A stretch of 64,000 bases of DNA from an uncultured Lachnospiraceae bacterium (GCA_949840915.1 CATKXY010000002.1:1-64000); one strand, 5' to 3'; numbered from the stretch's first letter, positions 1 through 9,206 are shown. Translations and numbers: made by a program. The notes: a model not told the origin generated them from the sequence alone.

Positions 1-2
1 GG

Positions 3-992
3 GAAGTGGAACTTAATGTTCCCAAGTTAAAAGGCGTCCCGTTTGAAACTGCCATCATTGAGCGTTACCGCCGCAGGGAATCCTCCGTAGAAGAAGCCCT
101 GATCGAGATGTATCTTGCCGGAGTTTCCGTACGCCGTGTAGAAGATATCACGGAAGCTCTCTGGGGAACGAAAGTGTCACCCGCTACGATAAGCAACCTC
201 AACAAAAAAGCCTATGAGCATATCGAACAATGGCGTACCCGGCCGCTTTCCGGCAGATATCCTTATGTCTATGTAGACGGTGTCTACCTCAAGCGTAGCT
301 GGGGCGGCGAGATACAGAATGTCTCTGTCCTTGTGGCCATGGGTGTCAAGGAAGATGGCTGCCGTGAGATCATCGGAGCGGCGGAAGGCATGAAAGAAGA
401 TAAGGAAAGCTGGCGCTCTTTCTTTGTCTGGCTCAAAGAGCGGGGACTTTCCGGCGTCCGTCTCATTATTGGTGATAAGAACCTGGGTATGCTGGAAACG
501 ATCCCGGAGGTGTTCCCTGATGCACGCTATCAGCGTTGTACCGTACATTTTTACCGTAACATATTTTCCGTCACACCCCGAAATAAGATGAAAAGTGTTT
601 CCATGATGCTGAAGGCCATCCATGCACAGGAGAGCAAGGAGGCCGCCAGAGAAAAAGCGGCTCAGGTGGCGGAGAAGCTCAAAGAGATGAAGCTTTGCGC
701 AGCGGCAAAAAAGGTGCAGGAAGGTATTGAGGAGACCCTGACATATATGGACTTTCCCACACAACACTGGACTAGGATCAGAACCAACAACACTATCGAA
801 CGGCTCAACCGGGAGATCAAACGCCGGACAAAAGCGATCGGTGCCTTTCCCGATGGGCAGAGTGCGCTGATGCTGGTATGTGCCAGACTGCGTCATGTAG
901 CAGGCACCCAATGGGGAACAAAGCGCTACATGGATATGAATCATCTTTACAACCTGGCGCTGGATACAGAGCCTGATAACATAGCCGGCTGA
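3..992 (+). mobile_element. IS256-family (mutator-type) transposase, 5' end beyond the window
   Basis: This is the C-terminal four-fifths of a DDE transposase of the IS256/mutator family, which moves its insertion sequence by cut-and-paste or copy-and-paste. Numbering from the GTG at base 6, the catalytic residues appear to be D91 (in YVDGVYLK), D157 (in IIGDKN) and E265 (in NNTIERLNRE). The D-to-D spacing of 66 and D-to-E spacing of 108 match my recollection of IS256. The frame is open to the left edge. By comparison with a family length near 390 residues, about 75 N-terminal residues lie outside the window, so the GTG is probably not the start. No internal stop is seen, so it may be active. 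A possible right terminal end is the stretch ending near base 1045 (TTGACACTATC), but the left end is not visible, so this is a guess. Confidence 0.9.
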
Positions 993-1235
993 CTACCGGA
1001 TCCAAGCGGCAGAAATTGAATTTGCGAAAAAATATTGACACTATCAAAAATCGATACATGTGGAGTGTGTGTGCTATCTGACAAGGAAAATCACGGACGA
1101 TAGTGGACAGGAAGATGATGAAAAAAAGGAAAGGCAAAAAATAGACAGTGTGGAGGAGGGGGTCAGGAAAAAGATAAATTACCGCGAGGAAGAGATAGAA
1201 GATTGTGGATACATTTATGGATAAGGGAGATTGCA

Positions 1236-1793
1236 ATGAACAAAGATGAATTTTTAAAAGTATACTGGAAACAATATCGGTTACTAGAAAGAGACCTGTT
1301 GCAAACAGATGAGTATGTTTCAATTGATAGCAATAATTATCATACATTTTCAAATCAATATATAAAACTGCTGTTGACGACATGCAGTGAAATGGATTCT
1401 ATTGCCGAGCTATTGTGCGGTACGTATGGAGATAAGATTCCGTTTGGAATAAAGAATAAACTGGATATGCTTGTTGAGAAATATCCGAACTTGAAAAAAT
1501 ATAGAGTGAATACAAAGTATCCATATGACATTATGAATATTACGCCAATGGATAAGTTTAATGATTCTATCTCGGATTGATGGCAGGCGTACAATGATAT
1601 AAAACATAGAAGGATGCAGACCAATGAGGCAGGTAGATATAATTATACAAAGGCAAATCTTAAGAATGTTTTGTATGCAATGGCAGCGTTATACATATTG
1701 AACAGAAAACTGTATGACAGCTTAGGGGATGTTGAAAATCATGGTGAAGAAGTTCTCATATCAGATTTATTTGAAGACAAACTTATACTTTAG
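1236..1793 (+). pseudogene. HEPN-like hypothetical protein broken by an in-frame TGA
   Basis: An ATG at 1236, preceded by AAGGGAG, opens a frame of 114 codons that stops at TGA 1578-1580. The same frame then continues open for 70 more codons to TAG at 1791-1793. The residues just after the stop read WQAYNDIKHRR, so a single TGG-to-TGA change would restore WWQAYNDIKHRR, a motif seen at the end of HEPN-like helical domains. The intact protein would be 185 residues, mostly helical and hydrophilic, with no signal peptide. I read it as a gene recently inactivated by a nonsense mutation. HEPN assignment is from motif resemblance only. Programmed readthrough is possible but no supporting structure was seen. 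It lies beside an IS256 copy in a decayed region. Confidence 0.65.
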
Positions 1794-2198
1794 TGCGGAG
1801 AAAAAAAAGAAAGTCATCAACAACAGCATTGTCCCCTGATACGATGTAGAGGATTCGGTTTTTACACCGCTTTTACCAGCCTTTTAAGATTTAATACAGT
1901 TGCAGGTTACTGGCAGTAGTATTATTTGTTTTCTGCATATGGTCTTTCCGTTTTGTTTTAAGGAAGAGAGGATCTCTGGAGACAGAGATGATCCTGGTGG
2001 ACATAGGAGGTTAGCTGCCATAGAGGGATGGGTATATACAAGGCCATGCAGAGCAGAAATGAAGACGTTCTGTTTCGTATACCCTGAAGCCACTATTTCA
2101 GTACCTGATACATCGGAATATCCATGATTGTGGTTTATTCACTGAGATATGAAGGGTTGAAAAACCTTGAATTTTCATTAAAAAACACTTGATTATAT
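1794..2198. other. Gene-free stretch, no recognisable gene
   Basis: About 400 bases with no open frame I can assign to a family on either strand. It holds a 15-base stretch (1935-1949, GCATATGGTCTTTCC) that recurs at 10070-10084 beside the IS3-type remnant, so this is probably decayed mobile DNA. Confidence 0.4.
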
Positions 2199-2213
2199 GA
2201 GGAGGTGAATGAA

Positions 2214-2399
2214 ATGCAAATGTGTCCTTTTTGCGATAAAGTATACGACGAATCGGAGTACAGTCATTGTCCATACTGTGCAGGTGAATTAGATGATGAC
2301 GACGAAGAAGTTCGTCCTTGTCCTGAGTGCGGTGGGTGCTTACACTGGGACGGAGAAGTTTGGGAATGCTCAAATTGTGATTATACAGAAGAAGATTAA
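2214..2399 (+). CDS. Small acidic double zinc-ribbon protein
   Basis: A 61-residue protein with four CxxC knuckles: CPFC at about residue 4, CPYC at 20, CPEC at 36 and CSNC at 52. They pair into two zinc ribbons separated by an acidic run (DDDDEE). The ATG at 2214 is preferred over an upstream GTG at 2205 because GAGGAGG (2199-2205) sits eight bases before it and overlaps the GTG. Such proteins usually bind nucleic acid or a protein partner through zinc; the role here is unknown. It is alone, with gene-poor DNA on both sides. Composition differs from the decayed surroundings in having an intact frame and a strong ribosome binding site, so it is probably expressed. Confidence 0.65.
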   Translation: MQMCPFCDKVYDESEYSHCPYCAGELDDDDEEVRPCPECGGCLHWDGEVWECSNCDYTEED

Positions 2400-2598
2400 A
2401 AATTAGGAGACTATGAAGAAAAGGACCTGTTGACAAACTAAACAAAAATGACCTTTTGTATAGAGTGCCGGATCATTCCGCTTTTAGCCAGAATAGAAAA
2501 CGACGTATTAAAGATGCCGGTATATTTCGGAAAATTTTTAATAAAATTGTGTTGAGGAACTATCAATGCATTTCAAACAAGTAAGATAATTAGAAAAC

Positions 2599-2625
2599 GG
2601 GAGTGGTTATACTCCCATTTTTTTA
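2599..2625. terminator. Bidirectional intrinsic terminator
   Basis: GGGAGT (2599-2604) pairs with ACTCCC (2611-2616) around a six-base loop. A T-run follows on the plus strand and a shorter T-rich tail on the minus strand. It overlaps the stop codon of the AraC-type gene that ends at 2607. Confidence 0.7.
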
Positions 2626-3533
2626 ATTTTTTTTCCGTCATAAGCAGAATATGTTAGTGGATTTTTGCGATACATTGCTGGTGATATTCCAAGCTTTGCT
2701 GTAAATTGTTTTGTAAAATAGCTATCATATTTAAAGCCACAGTTTTCGGCAATTTCATGGATTTTCATATTGCTATTAGATAAAAGTTCTTGGGATATTT
2801 TGAGGCGGTAGTTTAATAAATATTCCATGCATGTGTAGGAAAACTGTGCTTTGAACTTTTGGTTTAGAGAGGTACGGTTGAGATTTACCAATTCGCACAA
2901 TGCACGGAGGGTAATGTTTTCTGCATAATGACTGTGAATATATTCTGCACAGACGGTAGCCGGATTGTAACTTTCTTGAGTTTCAAATAGTTTGAGTTTT
3001 TGATGATCTATAAAAATATCATATAAGCTATTCAGAAGCTGCAATAGCATTCGGCGTATTCTACAGGTCCAGAATCCGTCACTTTGTGAATAGGTTTCCG
3101 CACCAATCATTAGCATAAGCTCGTTGATATGAACATAATTCTGCGGAGTAAGAGCAATAATTCCTTGAAAAAGGTCTGTGTGTTTAGTAAACATGTAAAG
3201 TTTTGTACGGTCATAAGCATATTGCGGCTCAATATCAATAGAGTCCTCAAGGTTGTCAAAACAAAGACATGCTTTAATGTACCAAGGGTCAAAATGAAAG
3301 GATTTGGCACTAAGATTTTCACAGTGAATAAGTTCCACGGCATCATATTGGGACAGGCATATTACGCAAGGAGAATTTATTCTGCGAATATGGCTGTTTA
3401 TTTTGATTGTGACTGATCCGCAAGTAATCAAAACAACGGAACAGCGCTCCTTTGTGGGAAGATTGTCCAATATGTCATAAAAATTAAATTCAATAGGAAT
3501 AACACGGTCTTTATAGCGGTCCTGTTGTGGCAT
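2607..3533 (-). CDS. AraC-family transcriptional regulator of the adjacent ABC pair
   Basis: A 308-residue regulator. The N-terminal two-thirds look like a cupin-type sensing region, and the last 100 residues form the two helix-turn-helix AraC DNA-binding domain. The second helix-turn-helix carries the usual signature (IAENCGFKYDSYFTKQFTAKLGISPAMYRK spans it, cut here to key parts: CGFKYDSYFTKQF, GISPAMYRK). It is transcribed away from the two ABC transporter genes with 163 bases between them, a layout usual for a local activator sensing the transported compound. An ATTGCAAA inverted repeat in that gap is a candidate binding site. The ligand cannot be read from the sequence. The AraC plus two-half-transporter layout also occurs in siderophore loci such as ybtA-ybtPQ, so metallophore uptake is an alternative to drug or peptide export. 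Confidence 0.88.
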   Translation of the reverse strand: MPQQDRYKDRVIPIEFNFYDILDNLPTKERCSVVLITCGSVTIKINSHIRRINSPCVICLSQYDAVELIHCENLSAKSFHFDPWYIKACLCFDNLEDSIDIEPQYAYDRTKLYMFTKHTDLFQGIIALTPQNYVHINELMLMIGAETYSQSDGFWTCRIRRMLLQLLNSLYDIFIDHQKLKLFETQESYNPATVCAEYIHSHYAENITLRALCELVNLNRTSLNQKFKAQFSYTCMEYLLNYRLKISQELLSNSNMKIHEIAENCGFKYDSYFTKQFTAKLGISPAMYRKNPLTYSAYDGKKIKKMGV

Positions 3534-3593
3534 AGAAAGCTCCTTTGAAAATATATAGTAAAAATAACAATTTCTGCAATTTATCGTGATACT

Positions 3594-3631
3594 ATTGCAA
3601 AAAATATATAAAAAGCATGCATATTTGCAAT
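3594..3631. promoter_or_regulatory. Inverted repeat, candidate AraC-type operator
   Basis: ATTGCAAA (3594-3601) and TTTGCAAT (3624-3631) are perfect inverted 8-base arms 22 bases apart in the gap between the divergent regulator and transporter genes. A further TGCAAT lies near 3575. The arms lie on plausible faces for a dimeric regulator; binding is inferred. Confidence 0.4.
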
Positions 3632-3696
3632 TATTTTGAAAGCTAATAGTTGATAAGATGTAAAAAGTATAACAAATAAAAAGGATGGTGTAAAGA

Positions 3697-5433
3697 ATGA
3701 AACGGATTATTGGTTATGCAAAGCATTATTGGACATGGATTATGGTGATTATGCTGTCTGGTCTGGGGTGTTCCATAGCAAATGTATACATAGTTGATTT
3801 GTTAAAGAGGGTAATTGACTTGTCGATCTCGAAAGTAACAGATTTTTCCTTGTGGATATTGATTGCTCAAGCAGTTGTGGCAATCTTGGTAGGGATGTTG
3901 TTTAATTATCTTGTGGTTCGGACTACGGGAGCTTTTGGAGCAGCCATTTTAAGAGACTTGCGTCATGATATGGTAAGTCATATTATGAAGGTTGCACCTA
4001 ATGACATGGAAGAACAGAATTTCGGAGAAATCATGGAGCGATTGTCTTCGGATATTACGGTTGTAGCCGGATATATGGAGACTTATTTCAAGGATTGTTT
4101 GTATGTGCCTATTATAGTAACTGTATTTACAGTATATTTGATTGTCATGAATTCGTTGCTTGCTGTGTTGTGTCTTGGACCGTTATTTATTATGGTACCT
4201 ATTAGTATCAAGTTATTAAAACCGGTGAAAATGGCACAAACAGAGTATGTTAAAAAACTTGGTCTAACAAATAATCAGATACAAGAAGCCTTTGATGGTG
4301 TAGATATAATTAAGTCCTACAATTTGCAGGAGAAAATGCAGAAAAAATATTATGATGCATTAAAAGAAACAGTAGATATTTCTAATAAAAATGATTTGTG
4401 GCAGTACAATATTGAACCACTGTCGGCATTAATTCGGGAGGCTCCTACAGCTATTGCATTATGTGTAGGAGGTTATTTGGCACTGAAAGGAGAGTTAACC
4501 ATTGGTATTCTTGTAGCTTTCATCAGTGGTATTAATAAAATAAACGAACCTCTGGTGTATGCGTATCAGTTGGTAGTTAGAACACAGATGGCAATGATAT
4601 CTGCAAATCGTGTGTTAGAAATCCTGGATATTCCTATAGAAAATAACACGAAGAATATGCCAGAGTTGCACAAGTCTTCCGAAAAAGTATTTGAATTCAA
4701 GAATGTATGTTTTTCCTACACAAATATGGAAAACAGCAAACCTATTTTGGAGCAATTTAACTTGTCTGTTCACGAAGGTCAAAAAATTGCGTTAGTCGGA
4801 AAAAGTGGTTGCGGTAAAAGTACCATTATGAAATTGATATGTAGACAAAATGAAGTAGATTCGGGAGAAATTTGTTTCTATGGAAATTCTTTCTCGGATA
4901 TAATGCCTAATAATGTAAGAGAACGGTTGGCCTTAATTGCTCAAGAATCCGTGATATTTCCTATGAGTGTGTTAGATAATATTCGTATTGGCAGACCTGA
5001 CGCCGATAGAGAAGAAATTGTAGATGCAGCTCAGAAAGCCGGCTGTCATGATTTTATTATAGAACTGCCAGAAGGATACGATACTATGCTAGAGGAACGG
5101 GGAAGCAATCTATCCGGAGGGCAAATACAGAGAATTGCTATTGCCAGAGCTATTTTGAAAGATGCGCCGATATTTTTGTTAGACGAGCCTACATCTGCAC
5201 TGGATGAGGAAACTGAAAAACATGTAAACCAAACACTTTTGGCAATTTCCGAAAACAAGACATTGATTACCGTTGCACATCGTCTGAATACCATTGTGGA
5301 TTATGATGAAATTGTTGTACTAGAGGAAGGAAAAATCGTAGAATCCGGAACGCATACAATACTTATGCAGAAAAAGGGCGTTTATTGGAGAATGTATAAT
5401 GAGTATATTCTGTCAGGAGGTGTTAGCAGATGA
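3697..5433 (+). CDS. ABC exporter half-transporter (TMD-NBD), subunit 1
   Basis: A 578-residue type I ABC half-transporter: an N-terminal six-helix membrane domain (about residues 1-310) followed by an ATPase domain. The ATPase has Walker A GKSGCGKST (from about residue 368), signature LSGGQ (about 472), Walker B ending LLDEP with catalytic glutamate (about 497) and the H-loop VAHRL. It ends inside the start of the next half-transporter (ATGA overlap), so the two are translationally coupled and very likely form a heterodimer. The start ATG has the ribosome site AAGGATGG. Substrate is unknown. Family members export drugs, lipids or peptides, while YbtPQ-like pairs import siderophores. Local composition is A+T richer than the later part of the window, consistent with acquisition by transfer. 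Confidence 0.9.
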   Translation: MKRIIGYAKHYWTWIMVIMLSGLGCSIANVYIVDLLKRVIDLSISKVTDFSLWILIAQAVVAILVGMLFNYLVVRTTGAFGAAILRDLRHDMVSHIMKVAPNDMEEQNFGEIMERLSSDITVVAGYMETYFKDCLYVPIIVTVFTVYLIVMNSLLAVLCLGPLFIMVPISIKLLKPVKMAQTEYVKKLGLTNNQIQEAFDGVDIIKSYNLQEKMQKKYYDALKETVDISNKNDLWQYNIEPLSALIREAPTAIALCVGGYLALKGELTIGILVAFISGINKINEPLVYAYQLVVRTQMAMISANRVLEILDIPIENNTKNMPELHKSSEKVFEFKNVCFSYTNMENSKPILEQFNLSVHEGQKIALVGKSGCGKSTIMKLICRQNEVDSGEICFYGNSFSDIMPNNVRERLALIAQESVIFPMSVLDNIRIGRPDADREEIVDAAQKAGCHDFIIELPEGYDTMLEERGSNLSGGQIQRIAIARAILKDAPIFLLDEPTSALDEETEKHVNQTLLAISENKTLITVAHRLNTIVDYDEIVVLEEGKIVESGTHTILMQKKGVYWRMYNEYILSGGVSR

Positions 5434-7064
5434 AAGAATTAAAGAGATATTTTTCTTACATAGGAAAGTATAAGACTGCTTATTGGACAGTATTTCTATT
5501 TACCTTGGTCAGTTCTTCTGTATTAACCTTTGCCTATCCTTATATGAACAAATTAATATTCAATGCTTTGGAATATGGAGATATAGGGATATTTTGGCAC
5601 GCATTAGCTTTATGTATAGTGCTTGTAATTTTGAATTGTTTGGCTCCGTACAGAAGATATTTTCAAATAAAAATTGTACGAAAAATTGTTTTTGACATTA
5701 AAATACGACTTTTTGAAAAACTTTTAAAGTTGGACCTGAATTATTATGAGAAAAATCATAGTGGAGATGCTCTTAAGACACTGAATTGGGACGCCAATTC
5801 CCTTAAAGATAGTTATTTTTCATATGTTTTTTGGGTATTTGGAAGATTGGTCAATGGAATAACTTCTATTATTGCAATGTTTATTTATAGCCCACTGCTT
5901 ATGCTGGTTTCTGTAAGTTTTTGTCTAGTAACTGTATTTCTCTCAATTCGGATTAATAAGCAGATTAAAGAAATGGATATGGGTATTCAAAAAAAGATCT
6001 CGCACCTTACTACACGTTTAAGTGATATATTATTTGGTTTTACCGAACTTAAAATGTATAAAGGTGCAACAATTGTCTGTAATTATTTTTATGATGAAAA
6101 TGAAAAGCTTTTGCAGGATGGACGGCAAAGAGCAAACCAGGCCGGAGGGCTTGAGATGATAACATTTTTTTTAGGAATTCTTGCAAGCTTTGGAACAATT
6201 GGAGTAGGAGCATATTTGGTTTCTTGTGGAAAGCTGGATTATGGAACGGTTATGGCGATTGTATCACTTCAAATGGGCGTTAGTACGATGATACAAGGTT
6301 TAGGGTCTGCACTTACTACACTTTCAGCATCTTTGGTAAAAGCCGGAAGAGTGTTCGATTTTCTTGAGATGGATTGTGAGGAGTTGCAGGAAGAGAGAAT
6401 GGTACCTTTAGTAAAGGGGGCAACGCCTATCGAGATAGAGCGGCTCACCTTTTCTTATGATGGGGAAAAGAAGACATTGAATGATTTTTCTCTATGTATT
6501 AAGAATGGAGAAAAGGTTATACTCATGGGAGAATCCGGATGTGGCAAAAGCACTTTAATCAAGTTGCTGCTAGGGTTTTATCAAAAATCAAATGGTTCCA
6601 TAAAACTGTATGGACGAGAACTTCAGGAATATTCACTTGCTCAATTAAGACAGATCATTACATATATTCCACAAAGAAATTATCTTTTCGAAGGAACAAT
6701 ACGAGAAAACCTTATGATTGGTAAAATTGACAGGGAACCTATTACAGAGGATGAAATGATACATGCTGCAAAAATGGCTTATGCAGATGAGTTTATTCGA
6801 ACATTTCCACAGGGATATGATACGTCATTGGTTGCAGGAGGCAATAATCTGTCGGTTGGGCAGAAACAACGAATCGCTATAGCAAGAGCTTTTTTGAAAG
6901 ATTCACCAATTCTTTTATTGGATGAACCATCATCTGCATTAGATGTTCATAGTGAAAAAATGATTAATCAAGCATTGGGAGAATTGATGAAAGATAAAGT
7001 GGTGATTATGGTTAGTCATAGGAGAGATGCCTTTGATACTTTTGATCGAGTGATAAATATGTAA
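5430..7064 (+). CDS. ABC exporter half-transporter (TMD-NBD), subunit 2
   Basis: A 544-residue partner of the upstream half-transporter, starting in an ATGA overlap with its stop. Six membrane helices occupy about residues 1-300. The ATPase domain has Walker A GESGCGKST (from about residue 367), a variant signature LSVGQ, Walker B LLDEPSSALD and the H-loop histidine in VSHRRDAF. Both halves keep the catalytic glutamate and the switch histidine, so neither ATP site looks obviously dead. The variant signature may make the two sites unequal, as in many heterodimeric exporters. A strong terminator at 7117-7162 ends the two-gene operon. Confidence 0.9.
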   Translation: MKELKRYFSYIGKYKTAYWTVFLFTLVSSSVLTFAYPYMNKLIFNALEYGDIGIFWHALALCIVLVILNCLAPYRRYFQIKIVRKIVFDIKIRLFEKLLKLDLNYYEKNHSGDALKTLNWDANSLKDSYFSYVFWVFGRLVNGITSIIAMFIYSPLLMLVSVSFCLVTVFLSIRINKQIKEMDMGIQKKISHLTTRLSDILFGFTELKMYKGATIVCNYFYDENEKLLQDGRQRANQAGGLEMITFFLGILASFGTIGVGAYLVSCGKLDYGTVMAIVSLQMGVSTMIQGLGSALTTLSASLVKAGRVFDFLEMDCEELQEERMVPLVKGATPIEIERLTFSYDGEKKTLNDFSLCIKNGEKVILMGESGCGKSTLIKLLLGFYQKSNGSIKLYGRELQEYSLAQLRQIITYIPQRNYLFEGTIRENLMIGKIDREPITEDEMIHAAKMAYADEFIRTFPQGYDTSLVAGGNNLSVGQKQRIAIARAFLKDSPILLLDEPSSALDVHSEKMINQALGELMKDKVVIMVSHRRDAFDTFDRVINM

Positions 7065-7117
7065 ATGATAATTTTAAAAGTTAATCTGTGGCAGGACTTT
7101 TGTCGTTTAGAAAACAG

Positions 7118-7162
7118 GCTATCGTACTGGTGATATTTAGCTAGTGTGATAGCTATTTTTTT
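7118..7162 (+). terminator. Intrinsic terminator of the ABC operon
   Basis: GCTATCGTACT (7118-7128) pairs with AGTGTGATAGC (7143-7153), 11 pairs with two G-U wobbles, followed by a T-run at 7156-7162. It lies 50 bases past the second half-transporter. Confidence 0.7.
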
Positions 7163-7241
7163 GCAGTGACCACAACGGGTTAGTTTCATATAGGTGCAAA
7201 ACAGGGTAAGCGCTCAATAAAAAGGTGAGAGGGGCATTTTT

Positions 7242-7985
7242 ATGATGGGAAAACAGAACGGACAAATTAAAGACCGTGTAAGCTTTGATCTCATATACGA
7301 AAAGGCAGCCCCCTATTATTCCAATGTTGAAAGAAAATCGATTGATCCGGTTATTCTGATAAAATGCTGCTGATCGGTTATCTCTATGAAATTAAATCAG
7401 AACGAAGACTCGAAGAGGAAGTATCACTTAATCTTGCTGTGCTAAAGTGTGTACAGCTTGGAATTGTATCGGGAGAAACGGGTGTTGCTGATGGTTCGTT
7501 TCTTCCTTCTAATGTATCCTGGGAGAGCCGTTACGAGGCAGTCGAGACAATCCGGCGTTCCACTATAAAATATATGGAGGAACTGAAAACGGAACTTTCT
7601 TCTATGCCAGGTTATAGAAAACCAGAAAATGTAGAAGCAGAGAAAGAATCTCTGAAGAGCTGCACCGATCCGGAGTATGGTTGTATCTATCGGGCCCGGA
7701 AAAAGGGGCTGGGGTATTGAACCGAAATGACAGTAGATACCAGTCATGGCATTATCACTGGGGTTGACTGTTATCCTGCTAATCAGTGAATAACCAGAAA
7801 GTAGGAACCAGCGGTTATCTGAGGATCATGCGGCTGAGAAAAATATGTGCGGAAGGAACATTTGCCATTTTAAAACTAAACAAAAACTGAATAAGATACA
7901 GAAAAGAGGCTTTCAGAAATCGGCAGAAGAATGCCTCTTATCGGCAACTGCATTATATCTTAAAAGGCCGGTAAAGGATGACATA
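7242..7985 (+). pseudogene. IS1182-type transposase, multiply broken remnant
   Basis: The reading frame begins with an IS1182-like N-terminus at ATG 7242 and fails at 7371-7373. Losing one A before the ATGCTGCTG near 7364 explains the shift; the next frame reads LLIGYLYEIKSERRLEEEVSLN, typical of the family. The frame then jumps to a middle section (GETGVADGSFLPSNVS) with the intervening core missing. It has a TGA after GLGY where family members continue LTEMTVD, another stop after CYPANQ, and a last section with CAEGTFAILK and EECLLSATALYLKR, itself carrying a stop. At least one frameshift, two deletions and three stops make it non-functional. Family assignment rests on recalled motifs. Confidence 0.8.
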
Positions 7986-8066
7986 ATGGAGCGGCTGCTC
8001 CGCGCAAGGAAGGGCATATAGAGAAGTTTTAAATTAATGGTTATATGGAAATTTTTAGTAAAGGTA

Positions 8067-8094
8067 TTGATTATTCGCCAGTAAGTGTTATACT
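8067..8094 (+). promoter_or_regulatory. Candidate sigma-A promoter of the nucleotidyltransferase gene
   Basis: TTGATT (8067-8072) and TATACT (8089-8094) are separated by 16 bases and lie 70 bases before the chosen start. Confidence 0.4.
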
Positions 8095-8162
8095 ATAATG
8101 TTTTAACAAATATTGTTAAATGGGTGGGAGGATTGGGAATAAATGAGAAGGAGAATAAAACT

Positions 8163-8831
8163 ATGCAACATGATTTTCATTACATTTCCAAACACAACCC
8201 AAAGGTACGGGAAGCCTTTAAAGACATCCAGGCTATTCTCAGGGAGGCGCAGGACTTATTAAGACCCCAATTTACATTTAGGTTTGACGTTGCGGGCAGT
8301 TACAAAAGGAACATGATCACCTATGACAGCAAATCAAATGTGGGTTATGACTTTGATTTTAATATCGAGGTCAACGATGATGAAATATACAAGCCGAAGC
8401 AGCTGAAGAATATACTCAAGAAGGCGATAGGCGCTGTCTGTGTGAAATACGGATATGATTATCCGGAGGATTCCACGCGCGTGTTGACGATCAAGATGAA
8501 AAACAGGAGGGAATCCCGTATCCTACATAGCTGTGATTTTGCAATCGTGAATCATTACATTGATGATGAAGGATATGAGTGCCAGGAATATATCCATTTT
8601 GACAAGGCGCATGGGAACTACACATGGTGTGAACAGCCGGACGAATATTATATGCTGCCGGAAAAGATTGACTGGATCAAGAAAAATGGCTTGTGGGATG
8701 TTCAGATGCGGAACTTATACATTGAGAAGAAAAATAAGAACAATAATCCGGATGTGCATTCGAGGACCCTTTTTGCTATGGCTGTCCACGAGATATGCCA
8801 GAAGTTCGGGTTTTATGGAGATGGAAAATAA
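8163..8831 (+). CDS. Nucleotidyltransferase-fold protein (Pol-beta superfamily)
   Basis: A 222-residue protein with the marks of the Pol-beta nucleotidyltransferase fold: the glycine-serine turn AGSYKR (about residues 44-49), the paired acids in GYDFDFN (D63 and D65) and a third acid in HSCDFAIV (D125). These would bind two metals and a nucleotide. The ATG at 8163 is chosen because AGAAGGAG lies just before it; an earlier ATG at 8099 region has no ribosome site. Target and nucleotide are unknown. Possibilities include transfer to RNA or protein, or a CD-NTase-like signal enzyme, but no effector gene is adjacent. Similar genes are found in integrative elements, and the next gene is a broken ParB-like gene, so this is probably cargo of a lost element. 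A terminator follows directly. Confidence 0.6.
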   Translation: MQHDFHYISKHNPKVREAFKDIQAILREAQDLLRPQFTFRFDVAGSYKRNMITYDSKSNVGYDFDFNIEVNDDEIYKPKQLKNILKKAIGAVCVKYGYDYPEDSTRVLTIKMKNRRESRILHSCDFAIVNHYIDDEGYECQEYIHFDKAHGNYTWCEQPDEYYMLPEKIDWIKKNGLWDVQMRNLYIEKKNKNNNPDVHSRTLFAMAVHEICQKFGFYGDGK

Positions 8832-8856
8832 ATAAGGATATAGCAGTTAAACTAAT

Positions 8857-8887
8857 ACCGTCCAGCAGAGATGTTGGGCGGTTTTTC
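8857..8887 (+). terminator. Intrinsic terminator
   Basis: ACCGTCC (8857-8863) pairs with GGGCGGT (8876-8882) over a 12-base loop, followed by TTTTT. It ends the nucleotidyltransferase transcript. Confidence 0.65.
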
Positions 8888-8909
8888 ATGCAATTTTTTG
8901 GAGGTGGAA

Positions 8910-9206
8910 ATGAAGATCATGACTGATATGCAGCTTGTTTCTGCTGACAGGCTTGTACCTTATGTGAATAATGCGCGGACGCATTCGGCGGAGCAGATCA
9001 CAAAGTTCCTCTCATTCCTACAGGAGTTCGGCTTCATCAACCCGGTCATCATCGACCGGGATTTCAATGTCATTGCGGGGCATGGACGGATTGTCGCAGC
9101 AAAAAAGGAAGGGATTACGGAAGTTCCGTGCGTGTTCGCAGACTTCCTGACGGAGGCGCAGAAGAGAGCCTACATCCTTGCGGACAAACTTCCACAATGC
9201 CGATGA
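8910..9206 (+). pseudogene. Truncated ParB-like nuclease-domain gene
   Basis: A strong ribosome site GGAGGTGG precedes ATG 8910. The 98 residues match the N-terminal ParB-like domain found on phage and conjugative-element DNA methylases: NNARTHSAEQI, FGFINPVIID, VIAGHGRI and VPCVFADFLTEAQKRAYILAD. In family members the last motif is followed by a NxLA...GWDxExL segment and usually a methyltransferase domain. Here it ends abruptly as KLPQCR and stop. A second frame across the junction reads a hydrophobic tail (YGILLLFFIIVILSGI) of unrelated type, so a deletion or recombination seems to have fused two unrelated sequences. It is unlikely to act as a full enzyme. Confidence 0.7.

Noticed and set aside
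1578..1580. Programmed selenocysteine or readthrough at the TGA
   Set aside because: No stem-loop of the selenocysteine type was recognised after the stop, and homologue-like sequence suggests tryptophan there.
1900..2127. 75-codon frame in the gene-free stretch
   Set aside because: No ribosome site, no recognisable motif, and it lies in decayed DNA.
8857..9206. Partition system (ParA/ParB) call
   Set aside because: The ParB-like domain is of the methylase-associated type, truncated, with no ParA or parS seen.
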